Part shown: one piece after another, positions 59,129-64,000 of the stretch
Position numbering within the stretch: the stretch's first letter is position 1
Layout of the letters: each line of letters begins with the position of its first letter
Source of the DNA: Solirubrobacter ginsenosidimutans
GTDB taxonomy: Bacteria; Actinomycetota; Thermoleophilia; Solirubrobacterales; Solirubrobacteraceae
Length of the DNA stretch: 64,000 bases
NCBI RefSeq assembly: GCF_027587205.1
Contig: NZ_JAPDOD010000004.1
Coordinates: 186,001 to 250,000 of the forward strand
Reading direction: 5' to 3'
Made by a program: the position numbers and the translations under genes
The notes under the pieces: generated by a model
Databases searched by the model: none
Told to the model about the DNA's origin: nothing
What the model saw: the letters and a program-made list of their open reading frames with translations, nothing else

Positions 59129-60142
59129 CTACAGCCCGATGGTCCGTCCTTGCGCCGCGCTCGCGCGGATGGCGTCGATCACGGTGAGCGCGGCGACGGC
59201 GTCGGCCGGGTCGACCGGCACCGGCGCCTCGCCGCGGACGGCGGCCGCGAAGGCGGGGTAGTACGTGTCCCAGCGCCCGCGCTCGCTCGGTACCGGCTCG
59301 CTCGCGTCGCCGCGCTGGAGGCGGCCCCAGCGTTCCGGTGGCTCGGTGCCCCAGGCATCGCCTTCGGTGGCGGGCGTGCGGCCGGCGATCAAGGCCGGCT
59401 CTTGCCCGTCCATGCCCTCGACGACGTAGGAACCCGCGCTGCCGCGCACGCGGAAGCGCGGTGCGGGGGCGCCCTGGCACCAGTCGCCGCTGATGTGGGA
59501 CGTCATGCCGCCGCGATGTTCGAGCACCGCGAAGAAGCGCTCCTCGAGCGGGCCGCCGCCCCCCACCTCGCCGTAGACCGACGCCACCGGGCCGAACAGG
59601 TGCAGCGCCTGATCGATCAGGTGGCTGCCGAAGTCGCGCAGGATGCCGCCGCCCGCCGCGGGCACCGGCTCGTCGCCCGCGAAGCGCTCGAAGGCGGACT
59701 CGAACAGCGTGACCTCGCCGAGCGCGCCCTCACGCAGCAGGCGCTTCACGGTCAACAGGTCCGAGTCCCAGCGGCGGTTCTGGTAGACGCTGAGCAGGAC
59801 GCCCGCCGCCGCGGCGGCGTCCACCGCGGTCCGTGCCTGCGCCGCGTCGAGTGCGAACGGCTTGTCCGACACGACCGCGAGGCCGAGCGCGATCGCCTCC
59901 AAAGCCAGCGGGATGTGCGTGTCCGCGGGCGTGGAGATGGCGACGGCGTCCGCGCCCGCCGCTTGCAACGCCGCCAGGCTCTCGAAGGCGGGCGTCCCGG
60001 GATGATCCTGCTCGAGCTCGGCGCGCCGCTGCTCCGAACGCGTCACGACCCCCGCGAACTCGACGCCCGGGGCCGAAGCCAGCAGCGGAGCGTGGAAGAT
60101 GCGCCCTCCGAAGCCGTACCCCGCGAGTCCGATCCGCGTCAT
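59129..60142 (-). CDS. Gfo/Idh/MocA family oxidoreductase
   Basis: 337 residues. Rossmann start IGLAGYGFGGRIFHAPLL, then AISTPADTHIPLALEAI, the EKP-type motif as VVSDKPFALDAAQ, VYQNRRWDSDLLTVKRLL, and the substrate-side GGGILRDFGSHLIDQALHLF (catalytic D..H). It belongs to the family of NAD(P)-dependent sugar and keto-sugar oxidoreductases. Overlaps the upstream HD gene by one base (TGATG), so the two are coupled, though a functional link is not obvious. Ends 6 bases from repeat copy D. Confidence 0.92.
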   Translation of the reverse strand: MTRIGLAGYGFGGRIFHAPLLASAPGVEFAGVVTRSEQRRAELEQDHPGTPAFESLAALQAAGADAVAISTPADTHIPLALEAIALGLAVVSDKPFALDAAQARTAVDAAAAAGVLLSVYQNRRWDSDLLTVKRLLREGALGEVTLFESAFERFAGDEPVPAAGGGILRDFGSHLIDQALHLFGPVASVYGEVGGGGPLEERFFAVLEHRGGMTSHISGDWCQGAPAPRFRVRGSAGSYVVEGMDGQEPALIAGRTPATEGDAWGTEPPERWGRLQRGDASEPVPSERGRWDTYYPAFAAAVRGEAPVPVDPADAVAALTVIDAIRASAAQGRTIGL

Positions 60143-60978
60143 CAGATCTGGTACACGCGGAGGAGGCGTTTCTCGTGCTCGGCGTCGATCCGCGCGACGA
60201 CTTCGACGTGCTTCTCCAGCCCCGACCCGCGCAGCTTGTTCGCGAGCAGCGAGTCGACCTGGAAGACGCCCGCCGAGTTGTTCATCTGCACCTCGACGCG
60301 GACCGCGCGCTCCTCGCCCGGCACGATCCGGACCTCGTCGATCGCGGCGCTGCTCAAAGAGTGGATGTTCGCCAGCGACGTCTCCACGTTCACCCGCGAG
60401 CGGCCGTGCTCCATGTCCAGCGCGTCGGCCACCCGCACCACGCCCGCCTCGAAGGTCAACGGCCGGCCGTCCTTGCGGTGCCCGATGATCGCGTGCATGA
60501 TCTCGGAGGAGATCACGGTCCGCTCGGGCTCGTCATAGACCTTCTCGAGCAGCGTGTCGAGCAGGTCGGCGGCGAGGAACAGGCTGAACGCCTCGTGGTC
60601 GATGCGGTGGATCGACATGCCGAGGTCGTGCAGCAGGCAGCCGCCGGCGATGATCACCTCGGCGTCCTTGTGCGACATCGCGTAGTCGGTCTCGACCGAG
60701 GACTTCAGCCCGCTGCGGTGCAGCAGGCGGAAGAGGTGCAGGGCGCGGTTGAGCACGATCTGGAGGTGGACCCACGAGTGGTCGGACATCTCCAGCCGGT
60801 CCGCGGTCACCTGCTGGCCGAGCCAGCGGGCCTTGAGCTTCTCGCTGGCGTTGGCCGCCTCGAGGAACCGGCTCAGTCGCGGGTTGCGCTCGGTCGGCGC
60901 GTGGATGCGCATCGCCGCGACCGCCTCGCGCGGCGGGCGCGGACCGACCGGAACGGTCTCGGGAGTGGTCTCGCTCAT
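60142..60978 (-). CDS. HD-domain phosphohydrolase
   Basis: 278 residues from ATG 60978. HD-type metal site: HLQIVLNRALHLFRLLH, GGCLLHDLGMSIHRIDHE, SSEIMHAIIGHR and GVVRVADALDMEHGRS. The C-terminal about 80 residues form a small alpha/beta domain (VRIVPGEERAVRVEVQMN). Stand-alone HD proteins of this type hydrolyse nucleotides or phosphate esters; substrate unknown. Coupled to the following Gfo/Idh/MocA gene; divergent from idi by 54 bases. Confidence 0.88.
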   Translation of the reverse strand: MSETTPETVPVGPRPPREAVAAMRIHAPTERNPRLSRFLEAANASEKLKARWLGQQVTADRLEMSDHSWVHLQIVLNRALHLFRLLHRSGLKSSVETDYAMSHKDAEVIIAGGCLLHDLGMSIHRIDHEAFSLFLAADLLDTLLEKVYDEPERTVISSEIMHAIIGHRKDGRPLTFEAGVVRVADALDMEHGRSRVNVETSLANIHSLSSAAIDEVRIVPGEERAVRVEVQMNNSAGVFQVDSLLANKLRGSGLEKHVEVVARIDAEHEKRLLRVYQI

Positions 60979-61032
60979 CGCCCTTCGCAGTGTCGCACGG
61001 CATCTCGAGCCGAGCGGATACCGTTTCTCGCC

Positions 61033-61542
61033 GTGATCGAGAACGTGGTGCTCATCGACGAGGCGGACGCCGCCCTGGGCGAGGGCGAGAAGCTGGATGT
61101 CCACCGGCAGGGAGCGCTCCACCGGGCGTTCTCCGTCTTTGCGTTCAACGCGGCCGGAGAGCTGCTCCTGCAGCGGCGCGCGCTGTCGAAGTACCACTCC
61201 GGCGGGCTGTGGACGAACACCTGCTGCGGGCACCCGCGTCCCGGCGAAGCCACTGAGGACGCCGCCCGCCGGCGCCTGTTCGAAGAGCTCGGGATGACGT
61301 GCGGGAAGCTCGTCCCCGCGGGCGTGTACCGCTACCGGGCCGAGATCATGGACCTGGTCGAGAACGAGCTCGACCACCTCTTGTTGACCGAGGTCACCGA
61401 CACCCCGCAGCCCAACCCCGACGAGGTCGTCGAATGGCGTTTCATCGCCCTCGACGACCTGTCGGCGTGGCTGGACGAGCGGCCGCAGGACTTCACGGCC
61501 TGGTTCCCGCCCGCCTGGAAGGTCGTCAATCCCCCCGACTAG
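61033..61542 (+). CDS. idi: Isopentenyl-diphosphate delta-isomerase, type I
   Basis: 169 residues from GTG 61033. Nudix-fold type I enzyme: HRAFSVFAFNAAGELLLQRR, the catalytic Cys loop GLWTNTCCGHPRPGE, the Nudix helix AARRRLFEELGM, and the Glu pair in VENELDHLL. It interconverts isopentenyl and dimethylallyl diphosphate for isoprenoid synthesis in the cytoplasm. No other isoprenoid gene is adjacent. Overlaps the convergent secreted-protein gene by 4 bases. Confidence 0.95.
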   Translation: MIENVVLIDEADAALGEGEKLDVHRQGALHRAFSVFAFNAAGELLLQRRALSKYHSGGLWTNTCCGHPRPGEATEDAARRRLFEELGMTCGKLVPAGVYRYRAEIMDLVENELDHLLLTEVTDTPQPNPDEVVEWRFIALDDLSAWLDERPQDFTAWFPPAWKVVNPPD

Positions 61543-62405
61543 TAGTCGGTGCAGGTCTCATAGCCCGACGGCGTCGTGTCGATCGACGTCGGCGAGTTGA
61601 AGTCCACGGTCCATCCGTCGGAGCAGAAGTACCGCGCGGAGGGCGAGTAGGCGGTGACGATCACGTACCACGTGTCGGCGTCCAGCTGTGCCGCGTAGTT
61701 GACGCCGATGCCGTAGTCGGCCAGGCTCGGCAGCGTGCTCTCCCAGCGCATCGACTCGCTCGTCATCGCCTGGTAACCCGCGTTGCCCCGGCTGATCTTG
61801 CTGACCGGCGAGGTGTAGGCGGTCGTCTCGAGCGGCATCGGCGAGCCCGCGATCGGCCCCCAGGTGGGGATCATCCGGCAGGCCACGGTCTGAGCGAGGG
61901 TCGCGGACGTGGTCCACTCGTCGTCCTGGAGCTCCGCGGTCGTCGTGTAGTGCGACTCGCAGTAGCGGTAGCCGCGCTCGGGATCGGCGACCGTGTAGAT
62001 CAGGACCCAGGTGCTCCACGTCCGCGAGGTCTCCGTCTCGCTGGTGAGCGTGGTGTCCGTGTCGCCGACCGAGTACGTCGTGTCGGGGTTGATCGCGCCG
62101 ACGTGCGACGTGTACCAGTCCTTGGCGTAGCCGAGCGCGAAGCTCTCGGCATCGCCGGCGCGGGCGAGCGACGCGCGGTCGGTCGGGTCCGTGCTCACAT
62201 CGTGGATCTCGGACGTGCCCGCGGGCATCACGTACTCGTGCGCGGGAAGGCTCGCGCCGTACGTCGGGTCGTTCCAGGAAGCGGTCTGCGCGGACGCGGC
62301 GGCCGGCGCGACGATGGCAACAGCTAGGGATGCAGAGAGCACGGCGACAGCGCGCCTGAGCGGGAGAGGCAAGACGGGTCGTGGTCCTCGGGTCGGGTGG
62401 CTCAA
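61539..62405 (-). CDS. Secreted protein of unknown function
   Basis: 288 residues. Positively charged N terminus and signal peptide (about 15-40, RRAVAVLSASLAVAIVAPAA). The mature part is rich in Thr, Ser, Tyr and Asp, with cysteines in RYCESHY, VACRMIP, RYFCSD and YETCTDY, probably two disulfides. Several repeated TTL/TSET stretches. No family recognised. Overlaps idi by 4 bases. Confidence 0.75.
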   Translation of the reverse strand: MSHPTRGPRPVLPLPLRRAVAVLSASLAVAIVAPAAASAQTASWNDPTYGASLPAHEYVMPAGTSEIHDVSTDPTDRASLARAGDAESFALGYAKDWYTSHVGAINPDTTYSVGDTDTTLTSETETSRTWSTWVLIYTVADPERGYRYCESHYTTTAELQDDEWTTSATLAQTVACRMIPTWGPIAGSPMPLETTAYTSPVSKISRGNAGYQAMTSESMRWESTLPSLADYGIGVNYAAQLDADTWYVIVTAYSPSARYFCSDGWTVDFNSPTSIDTTPSGYETCTDY

Positions 62406-62444
62406 CGGTAGCCCGAAATCTGACGCCGCCTAACCTTTTACGAC

Positions 62445-63131
62445 GTGCGTCCACTTACGGTTGTCAGCCCGGGTGGCGGCGAGGTCATCGGTGACTCCCC
62501 CACCCGCCGCGTCGAGATCCTCTCCGACCGGCCCCCGGTCCACGCCACCGTCGCGCGTTTGGCGGCCGGGCAGGAAGGAGCGGACCTCCACGTCCACTAC
62601 GAGCACAGCGATCTCTTCTATGTGCTGGCCGGCGAGGTCACCGTCCGCCTGGGGCTTGAAGATCGGCAGCTGACGGTGCCCGCGGGCGCGCTGGCGCGGG
62701 TTCCGCCGGGGGTCGTCCACGGCTTCCGCAACGCGGGCCAAGTGGAGATGCGCTACCTCAACTTCCACGCCCCCGGGTGCGACTTCGCGACCTACATGCG
62801 CGGACTGCGGGACAGCGTCAAGGTCGTCTACGACCAGCACGACCCACCCGCCGACGGCGGCCGCCCGCTCACGGAGGCGGAGGTCAGCCAGGGTGTCGGT
62901 GTCCTGACAGACGTCGACGCGATCCGCGTCGAGCGTCTCGACGGCGTGACGGAGCCGCGGACGTTCCACGCGCTCGCGTCCTACTGGGCGCTCGAGGGCG
63001 ATCTCAAGCTCACCGCCGGCGCCCAGGAGACCTATGCCCCGGAGGGATCGTGGGTCCAGATCCCTCCCGGGCACGAGCATGCGGTCGACGGCTCGTTCCT
63101 GCGCGTCACGGCTCCGTCGTCGACAGGGTGA
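62445..63131 (+). CDS. Cupin-domain protein
   Basis: 228 residues from GTG 62445. A cupin barrel with motif 1 LHVHYEHSDLFYVLAGEVTV (G-x5-HxH-x3,4-E with the His pair) and motif 2 VPPGVVHGFRNAG. A second, metal-poor half-cupin follows (DLKLTAGAQETYAPEGSWVQ, IPPGHEHAVDGSFLRV), so a bicupin-like layout. Possibly a sugar epimerase/dioxygenase-like or regulatory cupin; not assignable. Its 3' end overlaps the convergent TolB-like gene by 26 bases. Confidence 0.85.
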   Translation: MRPLTVVSPGGGEVIGDSPTRRVEILSDRPPVHATVARLAAGQEGADLHVHYEHSDLFYVLAGEVTVRLGLEDRQLTVPAGALARVPPGVVHGFRNAGQVEMRYLNFHAPGCDFATYMRGLRDSVKVVYDQHDPPADGGRPLTEAEVSQGVGVLTDVDAIRVERLDGVTEPRTFHALASYWALEGDLKLTAGAQETYAPEGSWVQIPPGHEHAVDGSFLRVTAPSSTG

Positions 63132-64000
63132 ACGTCAGCGTCTTGGCGTAGGTCCCGGTCCGCAGCGGCTCCGTGGCGCCCACCGCCTGCTGGAACTGAA
63201 CCTCGACCTGAGCGTTAGAGACTGGCCCGGGATAGCGCAGCAGGTCCGCCGGCAACGGCGCGAACGTCCCGCCCGCCGCGCGCAGGAGCAGCGGCTGCGC
63301 CAGTGCGTACGTGCCGTTGACGAGATGCCCGGGCGAGCGGCCCGTGTTGTCCGCCGCGGAGAGCGTCGCGTTGCCGGCGGTGCTCGTGACCGACCCGGCG
63401 ACGCTCGCCGAGTAGTCGCGGGCGACGCCCGGGATGAAGGCGCCGAAGCCCCCGGTGCCCAGCTGGAGCGAGAGCACGGGCGCGACGTTCGCCCCCACGC
63501 TCACGGGGTGCGGGTTGACGCCCCAGTCCGGTGACTCGTCGCGGCCCGGGTACGTCGTGAGCTGGCGGGCGTCGAAGCCGTCGGCGTTCATGGTCCAGAT
63601 GTCGAGGTGCAGGTCGTCGGCGCCGCGCGAGAACGCGAACCGGGTGCCGTCCGGCGACCACGCCGGCCCTTCATCCCACAGCGTGTTGTGGGTGATCTGG
63701 CGGACATTCGAGCCGTCGGCGTTCATCACGAAGATCTCCATGTCGCCGTCGAGGTTGCTCTCGAAGGCGATCTGGCGGCCGTCCGGCGACCAGGCCGGCG
63801 CCGAATCGAAGCTCTGCGCGCTGTAGTCGAACAGCGTCGTGACCGCGCCCGTCGCGACGTCCATGACCTGGATGCTGCGGCCCGACGGCGGCGCGACGGT
63901 CGCGAACAGCAGCTTCGAACGATCCGGGGAGAAGCTGGGATAGAACTGATCCTGCGGGAGGACCGCGACCGGGTGCCGGTTGGTCCCGTCGAGGTTCATC
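63106..64000 (-). CDS. TolB/PD40-type beta-propeller protein with shared C-terminal domain, 5' end outside window
   Basis: The frame runs in from the window edge, so the N terminus is missing; the ATG at 63999 is probably internal. Three PD40/TolB blades are visible (FSPDRSKLLFATV, WSPDGRQIAFESNLDGDMEI, WSPDGTRFAFSRGADDLHLD), each followed by VMNADGSN-type connectors. The last 130 or so residues (SVGANVAPVLSLQLG ... LRTGTYAKTLTFTLSTTEP) are the domain shared with the GH106 and GH78 enzymes. Likely secreted and surface-located. Confidence 0.85.
   Translation of the reverse strand, partial: MNLDGTNRHPVAVLPQDQFYPSFSPDRSKLLFATVAPPSGRSIQVMDVATGAVTTLFDYSAQSFDSAPAWSPDGRQIAFESNLDGDMEIFVMNADGSNVRQITHNTLWDEGPAWSPDGTRFAFSRGADDLHLDIWTMNADGFDARQLTTYPGRDESPDWGVNPHPVSVGANVAPVLSLQLGTGGFGAFIPGVARDYSASVAGSVTSTAGNATLSAADNTGRSPGHLVNGTYALAQPLLLRAAGGTFAPLPADLLRYPGPVSNAQVEVQFQQAVGATEPLRTGTYAKTLTFTLSTTEP

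Overview
High-GC bacterial DNA, dense with coding sequence and rich in GTG starts, ATGA/GTGA stop-start overlaps, MEC-type regulators and an F420/FMN split-barrel enzyme. Together these suggest a soil actinobacterium, and gene content resembling Solirubrobacterales (Conexibacter/Solirubrobacter-like) is my best guess. That placement is inference; there is no rRNA or other marker gene in the window. I see no tRNA, rRNA, CRISPR array, transposase, integrase or phage gene.

Layout. 1-4.6 kb: end of a secreted S33-type hydrolase, a divergent NarL-type two-component pair and an AarF/UbiB kinase. 4.6-10.7 kb: a secreted GH106 rhamnosidase-like enzyme and a Tat-exported phosphoesterase/beta-propeller protein that follows a 24-codon cysteine-containing leader ORF. 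10.9-18.8 kb: aldehyde dehydrogenase, lipoproteins, a polytopic membrane protein, an HD-kinase fusion, and an ArsR/cation-efflux pair with a visible operator. 18.9-24.8 kb: a class B PBP and a multidomain SpoIIE phosphatase. 24.8-27.9 kb: an MFS exporter and two TetR regulators. 27.9-34.5 kb: a stand-alone lantibiotic-dehydratase-like protein under a divergent TetR, a secreted protein, a split-barrel flavoenzyme, a one-cysteine redoxin, and an SDR behind a truncated LuxR-type regulator. 34.5-37.2 kb: a cyclooxygenase-like haem peroxidase and a DUF2127 membrane protein.

37.7-49.9 kb is one long minus-strand operon of 11 genes, most joined by 4-base stop/start overlaps. It holds two copies of a three-gene module (GMC flavoenzyme with a Cys-rich Fe-S-type motif, ferritin-like diiron protein, PF12318-type small subunit), then an amylo-1,6-glucosidase, an IolE-like dehydratase, a second sugar isomerase-like TIM barrel, a lipocalin-like protein and a frameshifted DUF4239 gene. 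A divergent plus-strand operon (lipocalin-like, GH63-like glucosidase, ProC) follows. With the two rhamnosidases, a UGT-type glycosyltransferase and a Gfo/Idh/MocA oxidoreductase, the theme looks like uptake and oxidative dismantling of plant-type glycosides; this is inference.

54-64 kb: glycosyltransferase, secreted GH78 rhamnosidase, Gfo/Idh/MocA oxidoreductase, HD phosphohydrolase, IPP isomerase, a cupin, and a TolB-like secreted protein running off the window end. The GH106, GH78 and TolB-like proteins end in the same roughly 120-residue domain.

The most unusual feature is a family of four 0.38-0.50 kb palindromic intergenic repeats (about 29.7, 37.2, 53.8 and 58.6 kb). Each lies directly behind stop codons. 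The family has paired ends, a conserved middle, and a central hairpin whose sequence differs in every copy while its pairing is kept. I know of no described family that matches.
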